Shown here: positions 1 through 5,465 of the stretch, piece by piece
How positions within the stretch are numbered: the stretch's first letter is position 1
Layout of the letters: every line of letters begins with the position of its first letter
Notes under the pieces: generated by a model
Told to the model about the DNA's origin: nothing
Seen by the model: only the letters and a program-made list of their open reading frames with translations
Databases searched by the model: none
Translations under genes and position numbers: made by a program
Assembly: GCA_022709485.1 (NCBI GenBank)
Contig: JAKLIS010000094.1
Span: 1-6,086 of the forward strand
DNA from: Elusimicrobiota bacterium
GTDB lineage: Bacteria; Elusimicrobiota; Elusimicrobia; F11
Direction: 5' to 3'
DNA: 6,086 nucleotides

Positions 1-125
1 TATTTGACCCTATTTTCCAAGGTCTCGCGGTGTCGCTCATGGCGGGAGAAGTGGCGTCCACCCTACTGTCGCGCTCCGCGGTGCCGGTCCTTTATTATCT
101 TTTAGCCCGGCGGGAAAAGTCTTAA
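1..125 (+). CDS. RND-family efflux permease, C-terminal end only (partial)
   Basis: This is the last 40 codons of a gene that begins to the left of the window, read in the frame starting at base 3 and ending with TAA at 123-125. The visible peptide opens [19 protein letters not shown] and continues to a [11 protein letters not shown] end. That matches the final transmembrane helix and short basic tail of inner-membrane RND permeases of the AcrB/CzcA type, where a DP-[IL]-FQGLA motif leads into the last helix. Such permeases export drugs, metals or other toxic compounds across both membranes, driven by protons, together with a periplasmic adaptor and an outer-membrane channel. Those partners would lie outside the window. 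The substrate class cannot be read from this fragment. The next gene on the strand begins 132 bases downstream, with a hairpin repeat between them. Confidence 0.85.
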   Translation, partial: FDPIFQGLAVSLMAGEVASTLLSRSAVPVLYYLLARREKS

Positions 126-131
126 GGCCTT

Positions 132-148
132 CACTGCTTTAGTGTTTT
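132..148 (+). terminator. weak candidate terminator after the RND gene
   Basis: A short stem CACT (132-135) / AGTG (141-144) with a 5-base loop is followed directly by TTTT (145-148), seven bases after the RND stop codon. The layout is that of an intrinsic terminator, but the 4-bp stem is too short to be convincing. The much stronger hairpins of the repeat just downstream could influence the 3' end instead. Confidence 0.2.
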
Positions 149-153
149 CAGAA

Positions 154-231
154 CCCTCACCCGCCTTCGCCCTTCGGGCACCGGCGGGCAAACCCCGGCC
201 CTCTCCCTTTGGGAGAGGGCCAGGGTGAGGG
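154..231. repeat. Hairpin-forming repeat, full copy (copy 1)
   Basis: This 78-base intergenic element has nested inverted repeats. The outer arms CCCTCACCC (154-162) and GGGTGAGGG (223-231) are perfect complements. Inside them is a left hairpin, with stems CCCGCC (160-165)/GGCGGG (183-188) and GCCC (169-172)/GGGC (176-179) around a TTC loop. There is also a right hairpin with a perfect 11-bp stem (197-207 with 211-221) and a TTT loop. The fold would be a two-armed, three-way-junction shape, as in REP-like or small non-autonomous palindromic elements. Bases 154-219 match 777-842 at 58 of 66 positions. A shared TTTTnAGAA flank to the left (from 145) suggests the element may extend further that way. 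No coding capacity is apparent. It sits 17 bases before the ribosome-binding site of the DUF2892 gene, so it may affect transcript stability or readthrough. Confidence 0.85.
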
Positions 232-247
232 AATTTTTGGATTGCAT

Positions 248-253
248 AGGAGG
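248..253 (+). promoter_or_regulatory. Strong Shine-Dalgarno site for the DUF2892 gene
   Basis: A perfect AGGAGG sits 4 bases before ATG 258. It decides that start over the upstream in-frame GTG at 225. Confidence 0.75.
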
Positions 254-257
254 CAAC

Positions 258-455
258 ATGAAATTAGAACATCGAATTCGTATGATCGCAGGAACGTTTA
301 TTCTGCTCAGTTTGGGTCTTGCGTACTGGGTAAGCCCGTTGTTTCTTTGGTTCACCGCCTTTGTAGGGGCCAATTTAATCCAGAGCGCTTTCACAAAATG
401 GTGTTGGATGGAAAAAATTCTGCGAAAACTGGATCTGGCGGGACCGATTGAATAA
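258..455 (+). CDS. Small two-helix inner-membrane protein, YgaP-like transmembrane domain (DUF2892)
   Basis: A 65-residue protein. I place the start at ATG 258 because AGGAGG lies at 248-253; an in-frame GTG at 225 falls inside the repeat and lacks such a site. The sequence has a short basic N-terminus, a first hydrophobic segment (about residues 9-25), a turn with SP at 26-27, a second hydrophobic segment (about 28-47), then FTKWCWMEKILRKL. The last part resembles the family motif F-T-x-x-C-P-[LM]-x-x-[IL]-L. Here the proline after Cys49 is Trp. In YgaP-type proteins this domain anchors a rhodanese in the membrane, but here it stands alone, as is common. The stand-alone form has no established biochemical role. 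It follows an RND efflux gene on the same strand and precedes the GIY-YIG gene by 33 bases, so co-transcription is likely. Family assignment is fairly sure; function is unknown. Confidence 0.8.
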   Translation: MKLEHRIRMIAGTFILLSLGLAYWVSPLFLWFTAFVGANLIQSAFTKWCWMEKILRKLDLAGPIE

Positions 456-488
456 AAATCATTAATTATTGAGCGAGAAAGGGGCGGC

Positions 489-872
489 GTGGAAACAAAA
501 TATCTGCGTATGATTCGCGGGATGAAGACAGAAGGGACCAAAGACTGGAACGTCTATATTTTACGTTGTGGAGACGGGACGCTTTATACAGGCGTTGCCA
601 AAGACGTCAATACGCGTCTTTGCCAACATCAAAAAGGGAAAGGCGCCGCCTACACCCGCACGCATCTCCCCGTTACGCTCGTGTATGAAGAGCCCCGGCT
701 AACCCGGTCTGAAGCGCTGATTAGAGAAGCCCAGATTAAACGGCTATCGAAGCTGCAGAAGGAAAAATTATTGGCGCCCTCACCCGCCTACGCCCTTCGG
801 GCACCGGCGGGCAAGCCTCGTCCCTCTCCCAAATGGAGAGGGAGTGCGACTTTTTTAGAACCCTCACGTTAG
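489..872 (+). CDS. GIY-YIG domain protein (UPF0213/YhbQ-like) with a repeat-derived C-terminal tail
   Basis: A 127-residue protein. Residues 20-95 form a compact GIY-YIG domain: YIL at 23-25 and YTG at 33-35 replace the name-giving motifs. They are followed by Arg43, His47, a GKGAAYTR stretch (50-57), LVYEE (64-68) and the helix around REAQIKRLS with the expected metal-binding Glu80. This is the layout of the small single-domain UPF0213/YhbQ group, whose E. coli member has been linked to DNA cleavage; the cellular role of most members is unclear. The GTG start follows AAAGGGG at 478-484; ATG codons at 510 and 522 are alternatives that keep the whole domain. Residues 97-127, rich in Pro, Arg and Ala, are translated from the hairpin repeat and are unlikely to belong to the original protein. 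The stop TAG (870-872) lies 9 bases inside the convergent ABC gene. Confidence 0.85.
   Translation: METKYLRMIRGMKTEGTKDWNVYILRCGDGTLYTGVAKDVNTRLCQHQKGKGAAYTRTHLPVTLVYEEPRLTRSEALIREAQIKRLSKLQKEKLLAPSPAYALRAPAGKPRPSPKWRGSATFLEPSR
777..843. repeat. Hairpin-forming repeat, decayed copy (copy 2) inside the GIY-YIG gene
   Basis: Bases 777-842 align without gaps to 154-219 with 58 of 66 identities. The left outer arm CCCTCACCC (777-785) is intact. The left hairpin is kept, with stems 783-788/806-811 and 792-795/799-802. The right hairpin is reduced to a 9-bp perfect stem (821-829 with 835-843) and a 5-base loop. The right outer arm GGGTGAGGG is missing. TTT in the copy 1 loop corresponds to AAA here. 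The copy sits at the junction of two convergent genes, a typical place for REP-like elements, but it overlaps the end of the rightward gene and encodes its tail. Confidence 0.85.
852..867. repeat. Fragment matching the left end and flank of the repeat
   Basis: Bases 852-867 (TTTTTAGAACCCTCAC) match 145-160 (TTTTCAGAACCCTCAC) at 15 of 16 positions, so the flank before the outer arm is shared as well as the arm. The fragment lies 8 bases past the decayed copy 2 and looks like the start of another copy cut off at once. It carries the TGA stop of the leftward ABC gene (864-866 on the complement). Confidence 0.55.
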
Positions 873-1634
873 GTGGTAATAGCCTTTTTCTTGGGCAATT
901 TTGATTGGCATGGCGAAAAGGCGAGAAAGATTTTGAGACGTTAAAATTTCTTGCTTCGGCCCATCCATGACGATTTCCCCCGCTCGCAAAAGAATCACCC
1001 GAGAAATTTCCGGAATAATATCGTGCAGGTTGTGGCTCACCACAATCATATTTTTTCCGGAACGGGACAATTTTCGAATAACTCGCTGGACTTCGGCGAC
1101 CGCCGTGAAATCAAGGCTGGTGGTGGGCTCATCTAAAACAAGGGCGCTCGGATTGTGAACAAGGGAGCGGGCAATTAAGATTCTTTGAGCCTCTCCGGAA
1201 GACATTTCCGTCATTAAACGGTCTGACAGGTGGGACACGTCTAAAAATTTGAGAATGCGGCGGGTTTTTTGCCCCATTTCTCGAGTCACCTGATTGTTGG
1301 TCCAAATACCAACGCTGCTAAAAAATCCGGAAAGAACCGCTTCTCGGCCCGTAATCTCGTCATGAAACATTCCCGATTGATCCGGGGTAACAATTCCCAG
1401 TCTTGAGCGGAGCTCAAACACATCCCACATCTCTCGGTTTAAGATTTTCACTGAACCATGCGAGGGATAACATTCACGTGTTATCGTTTTAATCAAGGTG
1501 GACTTACCGGACCCGTTGGGGCCAAAAATGGCGACATTCTCGCCGGCTTTGATCCGAAATGAAATTGATTTTAAAGCTTCTCTATCCCCCCGCCGGACAG
1601 TGACTTCCTTTAACTCCAACAGTGTTTTAGACAT
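864..1634 (-). CDS. Orphan ABC ATPase, ModF/PhrA-like (COG1119 type)
   Basis: A 256-residue single nucleotide-binding domain. Visible motifs are Walker A GPNGSGKST (38-46), Q-loop Gln86, signature MSSGEAQR (144-151, a variant of LSGGQ), Walker B ALVLDEP (164-170), D-loop SLD (173-175) and switch His201. The middle stretch around EAVLSGFFSSVGIW (98-111) and the end (DGPKQEILTSQNLSRLF) are typical of the ModF/PhrA-like group of ATPases, many of which are encoded without a membrane subunit. There are no transmembrane segments. The start is ATG 1634, not an upstream start at 1712, because 1712 would lie deep in the MFS gene and add residues with no counterpart. ATG 1634 overlaps the MFS stop by 8 bases and the nearest purine-rich site is about 20 bases upstream, so translation is probably coupled to the MFS gene. 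Substrate and partner are unknown. Confidence 0.85.
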   Translation of the reverse strand: MSKTLLELKEVTVRRGDREALKSISFRIKAGENVAIFGPNGSGKSTLIKTITRECYPSHGSVKILNREMWDVFELRSRLGIVTPDQSGMFHDEITGREAVLSGFFSSVGIWTNNQVTREMGQKTRRILKFLDVSHLSDRLMTEMSSGEAQRILIARSLVHNPSALVLDEPTTSLDFTAVAEVQRVIRKLSRSGKNMIVVSHNLHDIIPEISRVILLRAGEIVMDGPKQEILTSQNLSRLFAMPIKIAQEKGYYHLT

Positions 1635-2922
1635 CGGGTGTTTGAGAAATAATTCCTTTCTTTTCGTAAATGGGACGAACCAATTGCCGGATTCCAGGCA
1701 ACTGGCGGGCAAACAATATAGCGCCGATAAGACAAATAATTCCGCTCACGAAAACAGTTGAGGTGGCTCCGATTCGGCTTGCGAGAGATCCCGAAACAAA
1801 ACTCCCGATGGGCGCCATCCCCATAAAAGCCATCGCATAGAGACTCATAATGCGCCCCCGTTTATCATCATCGACGATTGTCTGTAGGATTGTATTGCTA
1901 GACGCCATTTCAACGATCATCCCAAATCCTCCCACAAACAAAAAAAGGATGGAAAGCCCCAGATGAGAAGAAATAGAGAACAGCATCATGGCGGAACCCA
2001 GAATAACGGCGCCTATAAAAATAAACCGCCCGAGGCCCAGAACGGATTTTCTGGACGCCAGATAAAGCGTGCCGGCCAAAGCTCCCAACCCGGAAGCGGC
2101 CATCAAAAATCCAAGCGTTTGAGGGCCACCGTGAAATTTCGTGGTCACAAAAATGGGCATTAAAACCACATATGAGGACGCCGTTAAACTGGCCACGCTT
2201 AGCAGAGCCAATATAGAACCAATGGGACGAAATCCAATTGCGTATTTTATTCCTTCTTTCCAACCGGTCCACACATCCGTCACTTTCCCCCTTTCAAAAG
2301 GTTTTTTCATTTTCATGAAAAAAAGAGCGATAAGAACAGCCAGGAAACTAATTCCATTAATTAGGAAGCAAATTCCTTCCCCCATGAAGGCCACTAAAAT
2401 TCCCGCCAAAGACGGGCCCAATAGCCTGGCAGAATTGACCAAAGATGAATTGAGAGCGATGGCATTCCCAATATCTTCTCGGTCCTCAATCATGTCCATC
2501 ATGAAGGCCTGCCTGGCGGGAATATCAAAGGCGGCAATGGTTCCCAGCATCAATCCCAACACAACAATTTGCCACACTTGAATCATCCCCGTCATCGTTA
2601 AAAGCGCCAATATCAATGCCTGAATCATCGCGAGCGTTTGCGTAATAATGAGAATGCGATGGCGGTTCCAATGATCGGCATAAACTCCCGCGAAAGAGGC
2701 AAAAAGAAATGTTGGGAATTGGCCGCTAAAGCTAACAAGCCCCAGGAGAAAAGCAGAATGCGTCATTCGATATACCAACCAGCTCATGGCGATCTGCTGC
2801 ATCCAGGTCCCAATCAAAGAAACGCCCTGGCCGGCAAAAAATAAAGCGAAGTTCCGGTGCCGCAAAGCCCGAAACGTGGCCCGTAATGTATCGAGAGGTG
2901 ATGGTGAATAGGAAGAATTCAT
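1627..2922 (-). CDS. MFS exporter, EntS-like / DHA3 (MFS_3) family
   Basis: A 431-residue integral inner-membrane protein of usual length for a 12-helix major facilitator. A cytoplasmic N-terminus (ALRHRNFALFFAGQGVS) leads into helix 1. Motif A follows helix 2: GVYADHWNRHR, with Gly79, Asp83, Arg87 and Arg89. DIPARQAF (133-140), NSARLLGPSLAGI (163-175) and DDKRGRIMSLYAMAFMGMAPIG (352-373) are hallmarks of the EntS-like family. EntS exports enterobactin by proton antiport, and other members export macrolides or further small molecules. The substrate here cannot be inferred. I choose ATG 2922 over the TTG at 2940, which would add six residues; neither has a clear ribosome-binding site. The gene lies 63 bases after the PilZ gene and runs 8 bases into the ABC ATPase gene. 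Confidence 0.9.
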   Translation of the reverse strand: MNSSYSPSPLDTLRATFRALRHRNFALFFAGQGVSLIGTWMQQIAMSWLVYRMTHSAFLLGLVSFSGQFPTFLFASFAGVYADHWNRHRILIITQTLAMIQALILALLTMTGMIQVWQIVVLGLMLGTIAAFDIPARQAFMMDMIEDREDIGNAIALNSSLVNSARLLGPSLAGILVAFMGEGICFLINGISFLAVLIALFFMKMKKPFERGKVTDVWTGWKEGIKYAIGFRPIGSILALLSVASLTASSYVVLMPIFVTTKFHGGPQTLGFLMAASGLGALAGTLYLASRKSVLGLGRFIFIGAVILGSAMMLFSISSHLGLSILFLFVGGFGMIVEMASSNTILQTIVDDDKRGRIMSLYAMAFMGMAPIGSFVSGSLASRIGATSTVFVSGIICLIGAILFARQLPGIRQLVRPIYEKKGIISQTPDV

Positions 2923-2985
2923 AAAAATCAGGGTATACAAAAAACAGGAGGTTCCCGTATATGCTTGAAGCTTTCCTTGGGATTC

Positions 2986-3489
2986 CTATTCGATTTGGTT
3001 CAGTTTCATTTGAAGGGTAATATCCAATTCCTTTTCAAGCTTCGTTTTTTGATGTTTATCGCAGATGGAGAAAAAGGCGCAATCCAATTGGCATATGTTG
3101 ATGGCATTTTTTTTAATGCGATTCTCGCAACCCAAAAAATCTTCCGACATCCTGGAAATTTTGTTTCTCATAAAATCGGGAATGTCCAAAAATTCCAAAC
3201 CAATTAGAAACTCCTTTTTTTCCGCTTTCGAATAGCAAACCCGAATATTTGATTCCAAAATGGAGTGATCGGGAAAAGTAAGCTCAAGTTTCAATTTGGC
3301 GTCTTTGGGAATCGTCTCTTCAATCAAAATGGCCATGCCCCCAGCGGATAAATCTAACAGCTTGCCCTGGGTTGGTTCTCCGAAAAAAGGCGGGAGGGGC
3401 TTCAACCGAACTGGAACTCCTTGAAAGGCAGAAGACTGGAATCTTGGGAAACGGCGTTGGTCCATAAGAAAGTCGAGCTTATCATCCAT
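2986..3489 (-). CDS. PilZ-domain protein with a cysteine-bearing C-terminal extension
   Basis: A 167-residue soluble protein. Both c-di-GMP-binding PilZ motifs are present: RxxxR as RRFPR (Arg12-Arg16) and DxSxxG as DLSAGG (Asp46, Ser48, Gly51). The beta-rich PilZ barrel seems to run to about residue 104 (IGLEFLDIP). It is followed by a helical, charged extension with Cys121, Cys133, Cys137 and Cys143, and a coiled-coil-like end rich in Lys and Glu. The binding motifs suggest it can sense c-di-GMP. What it controls is not evident, because no motility, cellulose or pilus gene is in view. The start at ATG 3489 is the first start codon after an in-frame stop; there is no Shine-Dalgarno sequence before it, and a TACAAT box ends 6 bases upstream. 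It lies 104 bases after ettA and 63 before the MFS gene. Confidence 0.82.
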   Translation of the reverse strand: MDDKLDFLMDQRRFPRFQSSAFQGVPVRLKPLPPFFGEPTQGKLLDLSAGGMAILIEETIPKDAKLKLELTFPDHSILESNIRVCYSKAEKKEFLIGLEFLDIPDFMRNKISRMSEDFLGCENRIKKNAINICQLDCAFFSICDKHQKTKLEKELDITLQMKLNQIE

Positions 3490-3495
3490 GGATAA

Positions 3496-3524
3496 ATTGT
3501 AGTGGAAGGCCGGAAGAAATTAAA
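3496..3524 (-). promoter_or_regulatory. Candidate promoter of the PilZ gene, placing transcription start at the ATG
   Basis: On the complement, TACAAT (3496-3501, 5 of 6 to the -10 consensus) ends exactly 6 bases before ATG 3489. A poor -35 match, TTTAAT (3519-3524, 3 of 6), lies 17 bases further upstream. If used, the transcript would begin at or next to the start codon, which would fit the absence of a ribosome-binding site. This is read by eye only. Confidence 0.25.
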
Positions 3525-3593
3525 GTCTCAAAATAATTTTCTCCTTTTTTCTCTCCACCGCGTATCATCAGGAATAGGGCTAGGGCGGGGAAA

Positions 3594-5270
3594 TTAATGG
3601 ATTAATTTTTTGAACTTCGGACGATGCGGTTGTATGGCCTCGGCACCCAGACGGCGGGTACGGTTGGCTTCATAATCTTGATAGTTTCCTTCGCTCCAAA
3701 CCACTTGGCTGTCTCCTTCGAAAGCAATGATATGGGTGGAAATTCGATCCAAAAACCACCGATCGTGGCTCACAACCATGGTGGTCCCTCCAAAGTTGAG
3801 AATGGCATCTTCCAGGGCGCGAAGGGTGTTGACGTCTAGGTCATTAGAAGGTTCGTCCAATAATAGAAGATTGGCGCCGCTCTTAAGCATTTCCGCCAAA
3901 TGGACGCGGTTCCGTTCGCCGCCCGACAAATTTCCCACCTTTTTTTGCTGGTCCTGGCCGGAAAAATTAAACCGTGCGCAATACGCTCTGGAATTCATTT
4001 CCTTCTTTCCTAAATGAACCACATCCAAACCGCCGGAAATTTCTTCCCAGACGGTCTTATTGGCATCCAATGATTCCCGGGACTGGTCCACGTATCCCGT
4101 TTTGACGGTGGGTCCCACGATGAGATTTCCTTGAGAAGGAGTTAACGCCTTTGTAATAAGCCTGAAAAATGTGGTTTTTCCGGCGCCATTGGGCCCGATG
4201 ATACCCACCGTGGACCCCGGAGGAACGGAAAAATTGAAGTTTTCAAACAAGATTGTGTCCCCAAAGGTCATTCCCAAGTTTTTTCCTTCCACCACCACAT
4301 CTCCCAAGCGCGGGCCTGGCGGAATATAGATTTCCAAATCCTCCGCGATTTTGACGGGGTCTTTCTCTAAAAGATCCAAATATTGGTTTATCCGGGCTCG
4401 CCCTTTGGCTTGTCTGGCGCTCGGCGTCATTCGAATCCATTCCAATTCCCGTTGAAGCGTTTTTTGCCGCTGGCTCTCCGCCTTTTCTTCCAACGCCAGC
4501 CGTTTCTCTTTTTGGTCCAGCCAAGAAGAATAATTTCCCTTCCAGGGAATTCCCATTCCCCGGTCCAACTCCAAAATCCACTCGGCGATGTTGTCCAAAA
4601 AATAACGATCATGAGTCACCGCCACAACGGTTCCTTTATAATCCTTCAAGAAATTTTCAAGCCAGGCCACGCTCTCGGCGTCCAAATGGTTGGTGGGTTC
4701 ATCCAGTAAAAGCAAGTCCGGGGACTGAAGAAGGAGCCGACAAAGGGCCACTCGTCTTTTTTCGCCTCCGGAAAGATTTTTCACGGACGACTCGCCGGGG
4801 GGAAGCCTCAGGGCGTCCATGGCTATCTCCAATGTCCGGTCCAATTCCCAACCGTTCACGGCGTCGATTTTCTCTTGAACTTCGGCTTGACGGTTCAAAA
4901 GTTTTTCCATTTCGTCCGGATTCATGCCTTCGGTAAATTTCGCGCTGATATCTTCATACTGTTTCAACAAATCCGTGACATTTTTCATCCCCTGCGCCAC
5001 GTTTTCTTTCACGGTCAAATCAGGGTCCAGCACAGGTTCCTGAGGAAGATAGCCCACCGTCATTTTATTTCCCAGCATGGCCTCGCCAGTGAAGTCCTTT
5101 TCAACTCCCGCCATGATTTTTAGAAGCGTGCTTTTTCCAGCGCCGTTTAAGCCGAGAACCCCGATTTTGGCGCCATAATAAAAAGAAAGGCTGATATCTT
5201 TTAAGACCTGCTTTTGCGGGGGATATGTCTTTCCCACTCTTACCGTTGTGAAAACAAAATCCTTCGCCAT
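3594..5270 (-). CDS. ettA: Energy-dependent translational throttle protein EttA (ABC-F ATPase)
   Basis: A 558-residue soluble protein, close to the usual EttA length of about 555. It has two ABC domains. The first has Walker A GLNGAGKST (40-48), signature LSGGE (166-170) and Walker B LLLLDEPTNHLD (186-197). The second has GPNGAGKTT (359-367), LSGGE (448-452) and LLLLDEPSNDLD (468-479). Between them is the charged linker, about 250-320, that contacts tRNA and ribosome in ABC-F proteins. PPGPRLGDVVVE (317-328), the SNDLDV variant and the LGAEAIQPHRPKFKK end are EttA traits. There are no membrane segments. EttA binds the ribosomal E site and in E. coli gates entry into elongation according to the ATP/ADP ratio. 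ATG 5270 is chosen over an in-frame TTG at 5339 because AGAGGAG lies 7 bases before it and family alignment starts at MAKDFVF. It appears intact, with both catalytic glutamates (191, 473). Confidence 0.95.
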   Translation of the reverse strand: MAKDFVFTTVRVGKTYPPQKQVLKDISLSFYYGAKIGVLGLNGAGKSTLLKIMAGVEKDFTGEAMLGNKMTVGYLPQEPVLDPDLTVKENVAQGMKNVTDLLKQYEDISAKFTEGMNPDEMEKLLNRQAEVQEKIDAVNGWELDRTLEIAMDALRLPPGESSVKNLSGGEKRRVALCRLLLQSPDLLLLDEPTNHLDAESVAWLENFLKDYKGTVVAVTHDRYFLDNIAEWILELDRGMGIPWKGNYSSWLDQKEKRLALEEKAESQRQKTLQRELEWIRMTPSARQAKGRARINQYLDLLEKDPVKIAEDLEIYIPPGPRLGDVVVEGKNLGMTFGDTILFENFNFSVPPGSTVGIIGPNGAGKTTFFRLITKALTPSQGNLIVGPTVKTGYVDQSRESLDANKTVWEEISGGLDVVHLGKKEMNSRAYCARFNFSGQDQQKKVGNLSGGERNRVHLAEMLKSGANLLLLDEPSNDLDVNTLRALEDAILNFGGTTMVVSHDRWFLDRISTHIIAFEGDSQVVWSEGNYQDYEANRTRRLGAEAIQPHRPKFKKLIH

Positions 5271-5277
5271 AAACAAA

Positions 5278-5284
5278 CTCCTCT
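5278..5284 (-). promoter_or_regulatory. Shine-Dalgarno site deciding the ettA start
   Basis: AGAGGAG on the complement lies 7 bases before ATG 5270. It rules in favour of this start over the longer reading from TTG 5339. Confidence 0.7.
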
Positions 5285-5301
5285 GAATTCCAAAGTTAAA
5301 A

Positions 5302-5330
5302 ATTTTGCTGATGATACTCCGGATGGCCAA
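5302..5330 (-). promoter_or_regulatory. Candidate promoter for ettA
   Basis: On the complement, TTGGCC (5325-5330) and CAAAAT (5302-5307) are 17 bases apart, each matching 4 of 6 consensus positions. This would give a leader of roughly 25 bases before ATG 5270. It is a plausible sigma-70-type arrangement with weak boxes, and is unverified. Confidence 0.3.
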
Positions 5331-5465
5331 GAACCACAACCCATCTCTCGCTGTTGGGAGTGTTCCATCGCCCTCGTAGACTTATTGAACGCCAATGTCA
5401 GGACCAAATTTTGCCGCCTATCCCAGGGCAAAAACTCTTTTAGTTCCCTTGAATAATTCCAATAT

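Noticed and set aside
225..257. GTG 225 as an upstream start for the DUF2892 protein
   Set aside because: It lies in the repeat's outer arm, has no ribosome-binding site, and the extra residues lack hydrophobic or family character; AGGAGG before 258 decides.
131..541. A 136-codon open frame on the complement across the repeat, the DUF2892 gene and the start of the GIY-YIG gene
   Set aside because: It is antisense to two better-supported genes, and its LTLALSQRERAGVCP stretch is simply the palindromic repeat translated, a common annotation artefact.
844..856. Intrinsic terminator made by the copy 2 hairpin and the TTTTTT at 851-856
   Set aside because: The T-run begins 7 bases after the stem, too far for a standard intrinsic terminator; the hairpin is better explained as part of the repeat.
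1635..1712. Longer start for the ABC ATPase at 1712
   Set aside because: It would overlap the MFS coding end by 86 bases and add residues absent from the family; ATG 1634 gives the usual N-terminus and a coupled overlap.
1910..2272. A 120-codon open frame on the complement in another frame of the MFS gene
   Set aside because: It is an out-of-frame shadow of a gene with clear family motifs in the proper frame.
2141..2581. A 146-codon forward open frame
   Set aside because: It is fully antisense to the conserved MFS exporter and its composition mirrors that gene; no domain is recognisable.
2946..3020. A 19-codon forward mini-ORF from ATG 2961, preceded by AGGAGG at 2946-2951
   Set aside because: The site is attractive, but the peptide is short and featureless, overlaps the PilZ 3' end in antisense, and has no visible promoter; probably chance.
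4243..4581. A 112-codon open frame on the complement within ettA
   Set aside because: It is out of frame with ettA, whose motifs are continuous through this region, so no frameshift or nested gene is indicated.
5271..5339. Upstream extension of ettA to TTG 5339 (23 extra residues)
   Set aside because: EttA proteins begin at the MAKDFVF equivalent, and a good ribosome-binding site sits at 5278-5284.
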